DNA of 64,000 nucleotides from Cubamyces lactineus (taxonomy: Eukaryota; Basidiomycota; Agaricomycetes; Polyporales; Polyporaceae): NCBI GenBank assembly GCA_022376465.1, contig JACDTU010000024.1, positions 1 to 64,000 of the forward strand, in the 5' to 3' direction. This document shows, piece after piece, positions 1 through 9,108 of this stretch. Position numbers and translations under genes: made by a program. The first letter of the stretch is position 1. Each line of letters opens with the position of its first letter. Under the pieces are notes generated by a model. The model ran no database searches. It was not told the origin of the DNA and worked only from the letters and a program-made list of their open reading frames with translations.

Positions 1-102
1 ACGCGACGGACGGGCGCGACGGACGTGAACGGTTCAGCCCGGAAGAGCCGCAAGCGCAGGCGAGAAGATGGTCCACCTATGCCTAGGAGGTAAGCTCGAT
101 AG

Positions 103-107
103 TTTTA
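103..107. repeat. Target-site duplication TTTTA, left copy
   Basis: TTTTA directly precedes the TGTTGAAC terminus of the Copia 5' LTR. The same five bases follow the 3' LTR at 9104-9108. This fixes both outer boundaries of the element and shows it inserted as a unit. Confidence 0.95.
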
Positions 108-138
108 TGTTGAACTTCCAGGTTATCGGCTGTGCCGG

Positions 139-2158
139 TGAAGCGTCTAACCCACCCGTAAGGGAAGGATACTACTCGGGCCGAGAGCCTTTGTAGGTCG
201 AGGCCCGCTGGCGGGGGAGAGGGGAAAGGACGCGAAGGAGAAGGGAGGTTGGAGTCGGGTGCCCTGTGACTGGCGCGAACCGTAGCAAAGCCTAGGACCA
301 AAGGGAGTGGGTAGAGAGGGTTGGCTGGCCTTTGCGAAGGACGCGACGCTGGCGAGAGCGCAGGGAAAGGGTTCGCGGATACACGGGGAAGGAGAAAGGG
401 GGAAGGGGACAAGGGGAGAGGAGCGCGGGCTGTCGATTTCGCCAATGTCGCGGAGTTTCGCAGGTTTTCGCAACACGCGGTTTCGCAAACTTTTCGCGGA
501 GTCTGTCCTCGTGGCTTCACGCCGTTTCGCAGCTAAGTGGTTTCGCAGATCTTCGCAAGGTCGTCGCAAGGGTTCGCAGTTCGCAGTTCGCAAGGGTTCG
601 CAGTTCGCAGTTCGCAGTTCGCAGTTCGCAGTTTCGCAGTTCGCAAGTTCGCAGATTTCGCAAGGTCGTAAATATCACAAGTGAGAGACCCTGAGGGTAT
701 GGGGGAAGGGCATCTGTATTGTCCAACCTCGCAAAGGGTACAGAGATGGGAGAGGATGGGAGAGGATGTCGCAGGTTCGCTGGATGGAAAGGGAAGGAGG
801 GGAGCACTGCTAGCCTTGCAATCCACAGGCTTCACGTCTTCGTGTCTTCGCAGACTTCGCAGTTGCAAGCTTCGCAGGTTCGTGGTTGGCAGGTTCGCAG
901 CAGTCGCAGAGTATATGAAGGAAAGGAGGGGAACGCAGCTAGCTTTTACACAAACTCCCACAATCCTGCAGACGTAGCACTCGCAACTTCGCACTCTGAA
1001 CTCGCAGGGTTTCGCAGGTTTTGCAGGCTTTGGGGGTTTGCTGTCTTCACAGTTCGCAGTCGCAGGGTTCGCTGTTGCAGGGTTCACAGTCGCAGGGCTC
1101 GCAGTCGCAGGCCAAAGATTCGTAAGGTGTCAAGTTATAGATTAGCAGAGGACGTGTGTACAGAAGAAGGATTGCAGCTGAAAGACTCTAGCAGTAGTGA
1201 AGGGAAGTGGGGATGTGTGGTCTGGTGGGGAAGGGGCGAAGTTCTCTGTCCGCCAGCCCTCGGAGGGAGGAGCGTATGGTACTCGACTCTGGAGGGGGGG
1301 GATGCTGTGCTACAGTCCATCAAGTCTTGGCGAGGCCGCCTGGCCTCATCGCGGGCCAGCTCGCCACGCGACCTCTCCGCAGCCTCCTATAGGCTCTGCT
1401 CTACCTCTTGCGCCATATGGCGCCATTCCGCATTGTTTCCGTCGGCCGATACGGTCCGTAGCTGGGCACAACACATCCGCGAGGGCAGGGGGAGGGGAGT
1501 GCAGATCCACAGGAGTCCAAGAGCGCAGGCGCGAGTGCTCCAGGTGTGTGCAAAGGGTCCCGCGGACGTGCGAAGAGTTGCGCGAGGTCGCGACTGGCAA
1601 AGGTGTAGATGAGACCGCCGCGGAAAGGAGGGGAGACACCGCAGCGATAGCCCTCTGCTCTGACTCTGGACCGGCACCATGCGCATCACCGTGTGAGTGC
1701 ACTAAGTGCACCGCGAGGCTAGCAAGTGTGCCACGCTCTAGCACATCCCTGTCGGCTTGAGGGTGGCTCGCAAATGATGTAGCGCCATCTTCGCTGACTT
1801 TCGCTGGCTTGCTATAGCCTGTCAAGGAGGGTAGGCAGCTCGCAAGTGATGCAGAGTGTTCGCGGGAGAGGTGGTGGCTTCGCAGGAGGAGCAGTGTCTT
1901 TGCGGGAGGAGTAGTGTGCTCGCAAGGGAATAGGATGTGTTCGCGTGATGCGCCAGACCAGGATGGAAGAGAGATGCGAAGGGGAAGTCACTGAGGGGAG
2001 TTGCAGAGTCGCATGAGAGGGAGCAGAGGCTTCGCCAGGCAGTACATTAGAGGGAGAGCCTTCGCGCGAGGGCTGCTAGCACAAGAGGCAGCTGGAGGGC
2101 GCAGTTAGCGAAGGTGCGAGTTTGTTCTTCTGAGCCTAGGCAGGCAACATGCGCATCA
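139..2158. mobile_element. 2,020-bp TTCGCA-rich insertion in the Copia LTR (large solo LTR or non-autonomous element)
   Basis: The insert starts TGAAGCG and ends CGCATCA, so it has TG...CA ends with a 6-of-7 terminal inverted match, and it is flanked by CCGG on both sides. It contains dozens of TTCGCA or TTCGCAG words, densest at about 540-665 where GTTCGCA is nearly tandem, with looser copies to about 2090. No reading frame inside resembles a protein. The frames seen are by-products of the repeat. A large solo LTR of an unrelated element is the simplest reading. A non-autonomous element cannot be excluded. Orientation is unknown. Confidence 0.75.
540..665 (+). repeat. GTTCGCA short tandem repeat
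   Basis: A run of GTTCGCA heptamers with interspersed TTTCGCA and GCAAG variants. It is the densest part of a motif scattered over the whole 2-kb insertion. It looks like replication slippage within a repeat-derived sequence. No coding role is visible. Confidence 0.85.
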
Positions 2159-2247
2159 CCGGACCGGGAATGTGGACCTTGTGGCTGTGGCGCCTACAAC
2201 GCGCACAGCATGGACTTTGTTCCTTCCTTTTACAGACTGCTTAGCAT

Positions 2248-2905
2248 TGTTAGGACCGTGCCGTCCGGGGGTACAACTCCGGTGGTCGGGACTTGGACGG
2301 AGTTCGGGGACGGAGTACGACCGGAGGTCGGACTGGCACTGTAGTGAGGACTTTCGCGAAACTATTAGTAACGCACGGGTTCCGACTCAGTGTCCTCTAT
2401 TTGCGGACTGCGGAGTACGGACTTGACGGGTCGGAGGTCGGACTTGGAAACGAAGGTTGGTCGGACTAGAGGGTCGGGGTTGAGTGTCGGAGTACGAGTT
2501 GAACCAGTAATGAGTATAACGAGATTTCTGAACTGCGTAGCTACTACATTCCGGGGCAGTATTTATACTAAGTCAGAAACCCGATAAAAACAATAAGAGA
2601 TGTACGTGATAGGAAGGAGTAGAACGAAAGTACGAAGTAACTTGCCAAGGGTAAGATAACGTAGATAGCTCAGTAAGCAAAAGCCTCATGTAGGCAGCGC
2701 CATGAGGGTTATCTGAGACATGTAAGTCATGGGGTCGGGGGAAGTCCGAAGTACGGAGTACGAAGTGCGGAGTACGGAGAACGGAGTCGGGGGTACGGGG
2801 TACGGAGGAGCGGAGTACGGAGGAGCGGAGTACGTAACACGGAGTAAGGAGCGGAGTACGGGGGTTCGGGGATCGGACTTCGGGGTTACAGCACGGGGCG
2901 TAACA
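2248..2905. mobile_element. Solo LTR (658 bp) nested in the Copia 5' LTR
   Basis: Begins TGTTA and ends TAACA (perfect 5-bp terminal inverted repeat) and is flanked by AGCAT on both sides, the classical signature of one LTR left after LTR-LTR recombination. Its right part (about 2725-2890) is an array of GGAGTACGGA-like words. It contains no gene. It is unrelated in sequence to both the Copia LTR and the Gypsy LTR of this window, although it shares the TGTTA/TAACA ends with the Gypsy LTR. Confidence 0.92.
2725..2890 (+). repeat. GGAGTACGGA-type degenerate tandem repeat
   Basis: Repeated CGGAGTACGGAG and CGGAGGAGCGGAGTACG units within the nested solo LTR. The array is low-complexity and purine-rich on this strand. 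No function is visible. Confidence 0.8.
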
Positions 2906-3098
2906 AGCATATGTACTGTAGTTAACATTCTTTCATTCCCTCCATCTTTCCGTTGCGTTCTACACTGCTACGGATCCTTCCAGAGGGTTCTATATCTATG
3001 ACACCATATGTCGCGATACTCACACCTCGGCACTTACTCATCGTACATAGGGATCACATGCCTCCTTTCTTCGCTTACTCATGGCACTCCTCTCTCAG

Positions 3099-3106
3099 TA
3101 TATAAG
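3099..3106 (+). promoter_or_regulatory. TATA box of the Copia LTR
   Basis: TATATAAG, repeated at the same place in the 3' LTR (8868-8875 region) and in the solo LTR near 51485. Transcription would start about 30 bases downstream, near 3130, just before the duplicated leader segment. The start site is inferred from TATA spacing only. Confidence 0.6.
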
Positions 3107-3133
3107 AAGGACATTCTTTGCCCCTGCTCTTCA

Positions 3134-3297
3134 GTCGTTCGCTCACAGACTGAAGAGTAAGTTTCCTTATTACCTATAGTTTATATGCAGTTACTTACTG
3201 AGTACTTGTAGCTTCTTTGTGTCGCTTACAGGTACTTATACTATGCAATATAGTCGTTCGCTCACAGACTGAAGACTTCTTTGTGTCGCTTACAGGT
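3134..3297 (+). repeat. LTR leader duplication: one copy with, one without a 55-bp GT-AG intron
   Basis: Segment A (3134-3156) is followed by 3157-3211, which begins GTAAGT and ends TTGTAG, and then by segment B (3212-3233). After a 19-bp linker, A' (3253-3275) is joined directly to B' (3276-3297). A matches A' and B matches B', so the second copy equals the first with exactly 3157-3211 removed. The 55-bp piece has a strong 5' splice site, a TAG 3' splice site, and CTTAC/CTGA branch-like words about 20 bases upstream of the acceptor. It also holds an upstream ATG (3185). The 3' LTR has the same arrangement (A 8907-8929, intron 8930-8984, B 8985-9006, A' 9026-9048, B' 9049-9070). Confidence 0.85.
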
Positions 3298-3330
3298 CGC
3301 TCCCAGCCTTCTAGGTTCAGAAGTTCGTCA

Positions 3331-3347
3331 GGTTATGAGCCCTGCGC
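3331..3347 (+). promoter_or_regulatory. Primer binding site for a half initiator-tRNA-Met (Copia)
   Basis: GGTTATGAGCCCTGCGC directly follows the LTR. Its complement, GCGCAGGGCTCATAACC, is the anticodon stem-loop of eukaryotic initiator tRNA-Met (CAT anticodon inside), not the tRNA 3' end. Drosophila copia and yeast Ty5 are known to prime from a tRNA-iMet cleaved in the anticodon region. The position and sequence here fit that mechanism. Confidence 0.8.
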
Positions 3348-3840
3348 TCTAACTTGTTGCTGCTTCTGTCGACATCTCTGCGCGCACCCTCCCTTCGTCG
3401 ACATCGCTGTTGTGCACCCTCCCCTCCATAATTCCTTAACTCTTGACTGTTGCCCGCCGACACTGCTACCAGGGGGACATTTCTGCGCTCGTGACGCAGC
3501 CCTGAGTGCTTTTACTATAGCCCTAGTACTCAGTAGGCTGTACAGCTCTTTGTAGCGAGCTCTTTCTAGTATCCCTGGGTCAGGCCTCGCACTTGCGACA
3601 GCCAGCCCTTGTATCCGGGTTCTTTAGGAACTTAGGACCGGAGGACAACCGTCTGGACCCTCCTTACAATACTCTTTTTGTCGGATAGCAGTACATAGTT
3701 TTTCTTGGGCACAGTTGGCAACTTCTACCCAGATTTTCGGGCATTTCGGCTGTCTGGATCTCTGGTTCTCCTGAACAGGTGTTCCCATCTACCAGGACTT
3801 CTCGGTGCACACAGCAAGTCAATCATCGCGCTTTTTCTGA

Positions 3841-4302
3841 ACCGTTTTGGAGCCGACCACAGCGGAACCTCTTGCCATAGATTCTGAGGAGGAAGTCGAC
3901 GCCACTCTCGACAACCCTTCGGAATCATCTGCCTTTGATTGTTCTGGGCTTATCCACTTCTTCGACGTCGACGAGAACCTCGACCGTTACTATGACCCAG
4001 AAGACGACAGCTACTTTGCTTGCGATAGCTTCCCCTGTCCTAATCGCTACCAGAACCTTCAAGAGCCTCCACCCGGAAACGTCTGGGCTGTAGTCCCAGA
4101 ACCTTGGCAAGTTACTCCGCTTCCTCCTTCTTCGACAGAAGAAGAAGAAGACCTAGAATCAGTCTACGAGCTTTCACCTCTCCTTGCTCCCACACCCCTT
4201 CCACCGGACGCGCCTCTCCAATTCGCGCCTCCACAATCTCCACTTCCTACACTCGATCTCACCGAGAACCTCATCGGTTCGCCCCAATTCTTTCTCCTCA
4301 CT
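3841..4302 (+). other. AUG-free in-frame extension upstream of Copia gag
   Basis: 154 sense codons, open from just after a TGA at 3838-3840, in frame with gag and lacking any Met codon. The predicted peptide is acidic and proline-rich. Between the primer site and the gag ATG (about 3340-4302) the plus strand holds a single ATG in any frame (3993, out of frame). It could be untranslated leader or an N-terminal extension started at a near-cognate codon. The sequence alone does not decide. Confidence 0.5.
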
Positions 4303-7300
4303 ATGGGCAACATCAAACCTGAATCTGTCCCTCTCCTTTCTTCGGCCAGCCAGTACGCTGACTGGGCTGCGAAGATGAAGGGTCTTCTCATGTTCATGAA
4401 CTGCTGGGATGTAGTCTCTTCAGAGACGACTGAACCTTCCGACGCTGAAGAGCGCAAGGAGTATAGGAAGAAGAATGCTCAGGCATGCGGTCTGCTCTTC
4501 ATGCGGACTGGGCCTAGCTTCCACTATCTCCTCGAGATGAAGACGACCAACGGCACCTCCTCTCCGGCCAATCTCACTGCCAAAGAGATGTGGGATGCGC
4601 TGAAAGACAAGTTTGGGAAACCGAACTCTGTGCACGTTTGGGGTCTTTTCGAGTCACTCATCAGTGAGTCTCGCATGTCGGACCAGCGTTCGCTTCAGGA
4701 TCAGATGAGTCGGATCGTCACACGTATCCGCGAGATCTCGACCAATGGCCTGAAGTTAGAGGACAACATCCAGGCCCTCATCCTTCTCTCCAAGGTCCCG
4801 GAGTCCTACCGACCTATGATCTCTGCGCTCATGGCCACTATGGACCTCGACAAGATCACCGTCGACGTCATCCTCGAGAAGTCTCTCTCTGAGGAAGCCA
4901 TGTGCAAGACTGGTCAGTCCGCTGCTCGGATCTCCAAGACCAAGCCCAAGCCGTCCGGCCCCTGCGACTTCTGTGGCAGTCAGACCCATCATGAGTCGAC
5001 TTGCTACAAGAAGCACCCCGAACTTCGCCCCAAGGGCAACAAGGGTAAGGGCAACGGTGGCAAGAAGAAGGACAAGGACAAGGACAAGGATAAAGGGAAG
5101 GGAAAGGACAATTCTCATGACCATGCGCACGTCTCGGCCAATGTACTTGTAGCTGAATCCGGCTCTAACATGCACACTTCTTTCTATGATGCGGCGAAAG
5201 CTGCTGCTGGTGTGCGGTATACTCGTTGGCTGATGGATTCTGGCGCATCTCAGCATGTCACTTGGTGCTTTGACAACTTCACCGAGTACGAACCCTTCGA
5301 CAAACCACTGACCTTCAATACCGCCTCATCTGGCGAAGGTTCGGTTATTCAGGGACTCGGTCAAGGCACTGTTAAAGCTGAGACTCTTGTCGATGGTCAA
5401 CGGTGGACTATCACTCTTCCGAACGTCTGCTATGTGCCTCAGGCCTCTGCACGACTGTTCTCCACCGGTACCATTGAGAAGAATGGTTATTCTCTCTTCC
5501 AAGGAGCGAGGAAGATGATGATCTTCGACAAGCAGCCGGAAGGCGCTGTCGACTCAGGCTCGACGATTCGCATCAAGGGTCGAAAGATCCTTGAGGCACC
5601 GTACAATCCTGCGAGCAATCTCTATGATTTGACTCTGGAGATTATCCTGAACAGGCATGTCCACCTAAACGTTCGCAGTTACAAGACCTGGCATCGTCGC
5701 TTTGGTCATGCAGGCAAGGAGCCTCTTCGCCACCTGCCTAAGAACGTAAAGGGTGTTGACCAGCTTGATCCCGCGGATGATGAACCGTGTGAGGGTTGTG
5801 CCTTTGGCAAATCCCACAGACTCCCTTTCCCGCCATCAGAAAAGCGTGCGACTGAGCCTCTCGAGCTCGTCCACACTGATCTTGATGGGCCAATGCGCAC
5901 TGCGTCAGTTGGCAGCGGATTCAAGTACTTCGCTAGCTTCATTGATGACTACTCCGGTCTCGCCCGTGCTTATTTTCTGAAGTACAAGTCGGACGCCTTC
6001 AAAGCGTTCAAGGACTTCAAGGCTTGGGCCGAGAATCAAACCGGGAGGAAAATCAAGCGAGTCCGCTCTGATCGTGGTGGGGAGTACACGTCAAACGAGT
6101 TCTCTGAGCTTCTCCGCAGTCTAGGGATTGAGCACCACAAAACCATGCCTGATTCGCCTCAGCAGAATGGACGCGCTGAACGCTGGAACTGTACAATCAC
6201 TGAAAAGGCTCTGTCTATGCTTCATCATGCTGGACTTAGTCACGGTTTCTGGCAACTCGCTATTGAGGCAGCCGTTCATATCTATAATCGTCAGCCTATG
6301 CGTCGCCTGAAATGGCGATGTCCCATCACTCTGTGGGATGGGACCATCCCTGATGTGTCCTATTTCCGCGTTTTTGGCTGCAAAGCCTATGTTCACGTGC
6401 AAAAGGACAAGCGCAAAGGGAAACTCGACAAGAAGGCTGTCGAGATGATCTTTGTTGGGTATGAGCAGGGTTCCAAGGGGTATAAATTCTGGAATCCAGC
6501 CACCCACTCTATCGTCGTATCTCGCGATGTGATCTTCGACGAAGAGTCTTTTCCTGCACGTAAGATTCCTGGCAATCGTCCTGTTACCCCAGACGATAGT
6601 CCGTTCTCAGATCAAGAAGTCCCTTCAGACGATGCCTCCAATGCTGAGCCTGAAAACTTCGAGATCGATATCCCTCTTCCTATTCCTCTCCCAGAGGCTG
6701 CACCTCCTGCGCCTCCTGCACCTCCAGAGCAACCTGCTCCCCCTCCTCCGCAACAACCTAATCCACCACCTGCTGTTCCTTTGCCGCGGCCTAACCATCA
6801 GCGAAATCGTCATGAGCCAGTGGGAGGTCCTAGCATAGCGCGTGATCGCCCTCGTCGTGAGAACGTTCCTAGACCTCAGCGCTACAGGGACAGTGTGTAC
6901 GGTGATGAGCCACCTGCAAAGGTTGATGCTCGTACAGACGCGGAAGGGAACTTGGAGGACGATGAACAAGTTGTACAGTCTATCATTGCAATGCTCGCCG
7001 CCGCAACCCATAAGCCTGGCATTCCTAACTCTCATCGACAAGCCATGGCATCTCCAGACACGGAGAAGTGGCGTGCAGCTGAGAAGGCAGAGTATGACTC
7101 GCTCATTGAGAACAAGACCTGGCTTCTTGTGCCTAGGCCAAAGAACCAACAAGTCGTCGCCAATCGTTGGGTGTATGACATCAAGCATGATGGTCGGTAC
7201 AAGGCTCGTCTTGTGGCCAAGGGTTTTACTCAGGTCTGGGGGGAGGATTACAATGAAACCTTCTCGCCTGTTGCGCGTTTTGAGTCGATTCGTTACCTTC

Positions 7301-8555
7301 TTGCGCACGCTGCGCTTGAGGACTGGGACATCGAGTCGATGGACGTCAAAACTGCGTTCTTGAACGGCGACTTGGAGGAGGAGATCTACATGGAACAGCC
7401 TGAGGGCTGGGTTGTTCCTGGCAAGGAAAACTTCGTGTGTCTATTGCTGAAAGCAATCTACGGCTTGAAGCAGGCGTCTCGTCAATGGAACGCCAAGATA
7501 CACCAAATCTTGCTAGATCTGGGATTCATACGGACATACTCTGATGCCGGAGTCTACGTATATCAGCGACATAGGGGGGATTCCGTCACGATCATCGTTC
7601 TGTATGTCGACGATCTACTCCTCATGGGTGACAAGCCTGGCCATATCAAGGCTACTAAGGAGGCCTTGATGCAGCGGTTCAAGATGACGGATCTGGGTCC
7701 TGTCTCGCGTTTTCTTGGTCTGAACATTGTTCACGATCGTAAAGCTCGAACAATCGACATCGACCAGATAGACTATATCCAGTCCGTTCTCGAACGTTTC
7801 GACATGGCTGACTGCAAGCCGGCTCGCACTCCCCTCCCTGCTGGTGCTGTACTGGAGAAATCTAGTCACACCGCCGCCGACCACTCCCGGAAACGGTACC
7901 AGAGCCTAATTGGCAGTCTGCTCTACGCGACTTTGGGTACACGTCCGGATATCTCCTTTGCGGTCCAGAAGTTGTCTCAGTACAACTCTAATCCTAGTGA
8001 CGCACACTGGAACTATGCCAAGTATGTTCTGCGGTACCTGCAAGGGACCAAAGACTACCGGTTGCGTCGAATGACGGTCTTTTGGGTTATTCAGACTCGG
8101 ACTGGGCTGAGGACCGTGATGACCGCAGGTCCACTGGAGCTTACGTCTTCTTGATGGCGGGTGGCGCTATTTCCTGGCAGTCTAGGAAACAGCCGACTGT
8201 TTCGCTCTCCTCGACCGAGGCAGAATACAAGGCTGCGTCAGACGCTTGTCGTCAAGTTGTATGGCTTCGCACGTTTGGTGAAGAGTTGGGAGACGACATC
8301 TCTCGTCCTACACCCTTGTGTCTCGACAACCAAGGGTCCATCTTCTTATCGGTTAATCCCGTCACCGAGCGTCGCACGAAGCACGTCGACGTCCAGTACC
8401 ACTACACTCGCGAACAAGCTGAGTTAGGGACGATCGACATCTTCTACGTAGCGACAGAGGATTAACTAGCTGATTCCTTGACGAAGAACGTCTCCTTCTC
8501 TATATTGGAGCACTTCAGAAAGGCGATTGGTCTAGTCTCTCCCTCCGCAGTTTGA
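4303..8555 (+). pseudogene. Copia gag-pol polyprotein, broken by a frameshift and a nonsense codon
   Basis: The first in-frame ATG is at 4303. The frame is open from 3841 but has no ATG before 4303. Domains counted from 4303: Gag of the UBN2/DUF4219 type, CX2CX4HX4C zinc knuckle from residue 221 (CDFCGSQTHHESTC), aspartic protease DSGAS at residue 312, integrase zinc-binding HRRFGH...CEGC near 465-500, catalytic core with Asp in HTDLDG near 526, then FIDDYSG and Glu in the HKTMPDSPQQNGRAE region, RT with YVDD near 1100, and RNase H. Near 8065-8080 one base appears lost: the RNase H motif [10 protein letters not shown] continues in the other frame. That frame hits TAA at 8463-8465, where related elements usually have a Gln codon. 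The remaining frame runs to TGA at 8553. The element is non-autonomous. Confidence 0.93.
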
Positions 8556-8557
8556 AC

Positions 8558-8566
8558 GAGTGGGAG
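8558..8566 (+). promoter_or_regulatory. Polypurine tract of the Copia element
   Basis: GAGTGGGAG lies immediately before the TGTTGAAC start of the 3' LTR, which is the expected place of plus-strand priming. The same purine run next to TGTTGAA is common in Copia elements. Confidence 0.85.
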
Positions 8567-9103
8567 TGTTGAACTTCCAGGTTATCGGCTGTGCCGGACC
8601 GGGAATGTGGACCTTGTGGCTGTGGCGCCTACAACGCGCACAGCATGGACTTTGTTCCTTCCTTTTACGGACTGCTTAGCATATGTACTGTAGTTAAACA
8701 TTCTTTCATTCCCTCCATCTTTCCGTTGCGTTCTACACTGCTACGGATCCTTCCAGAGGGTTCTATATCTATGACACCATATGTCGCGATACTCACACCT
8801 CGGCACTTACTCATCGTACATAGGGATCACATGCCTCCTTTCTTCGCTTACTCATGGCACTCCTCTCTCAGTATATAAGAAGGACATTCTTTGCCCCTGC
8901 TCTTCAGTCGTTCGCTCACAGACTGAAGAGTAAGTTTCCTTATTACCTATAGTTTATATGCAGTTACTTACTGAGTACTTGTAGCTTCTTTGTGTCGCTT
9001 ACAGGTACTTATACTATGCAATATAGTCGTTCGCTCACAGACTGAAGACTTCTTTGTGTCGCTTACAGGTCGCTCCCAGCCTTCTAGGTTCAGAAGTTCG
9101 TCA
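8567..9103 (+). repeat. Copia 3' LTR (intact, 537 bp)
   Basis: Starts TGTTGAAC, ends GTTCGTCA, and is followed by target duplication TTTTA. It is uninterrupted and served as the reference to recognise the split 5' LTR and the solo LTR at 51160. It contains the TATATAAG box and the leader duplication with the 55-bp intron-like insert at 8930-8984. Confidence 0.97.
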
Positions 9104-9108
9104 TTTTA

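Larger units (their letters stand above)
108..3330 (+). repeat. Copia 5' LTR, interrupted twice
   Basis: LTR segments are 108-138, 2163-2247 and 2911-3330. Each matches the uninterrupted 3' LTR at 8567-9103 in order. The first break is after GTGCCGG (4-bp duplication CCGG at 135-138 and 2159-2162). The second is after CTTAGCAT (5-bp duplication AGCAT at 2243-2247 and 2906-2910). A TATATAAG box lies at 3099-3106. The last segment also holds the duplicated leader with the intron-like insert. It ends in CA at 3329-3330, next to the primer site. Confidence 0.96.
108..9103 (+). mobile_element. Ty1/Copia LTR retrotransposon with nested insertions in its 5' LTR
   Basis: Complete element bounded by 5-bp target duplications TTTTA (103-107 and 9104-9108). 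The 5' LTR is in three pieces (108-138, 2163-2247, 2911-3330) because two other elements landed in it. Removing them and their duplications leaves 536 bp, against 537 bp for the 3' LTR. The two LTRs differ by one substitution (2235 region, A versus G) and one missing A near 2923, so the insertion is young. Order on the plus strand is LTR, primer site, gag, protease, integrase, RT, RNase H, polypurine tract, LTR, which is the Copia order (integrase before RT). The coding region carries a frameshift and a nonsense codon, so this copy cannot make a complete polyprotein. Confidence 0.97.

Noticed and set aside
719..1612. Long open frames on both strands in 83-1825
   Set aside because: They lie inside the TTCGCA-rich insertion. 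The six-base repeat gives open frames in several registers, and the peptides are repeats of simple composition without domains.
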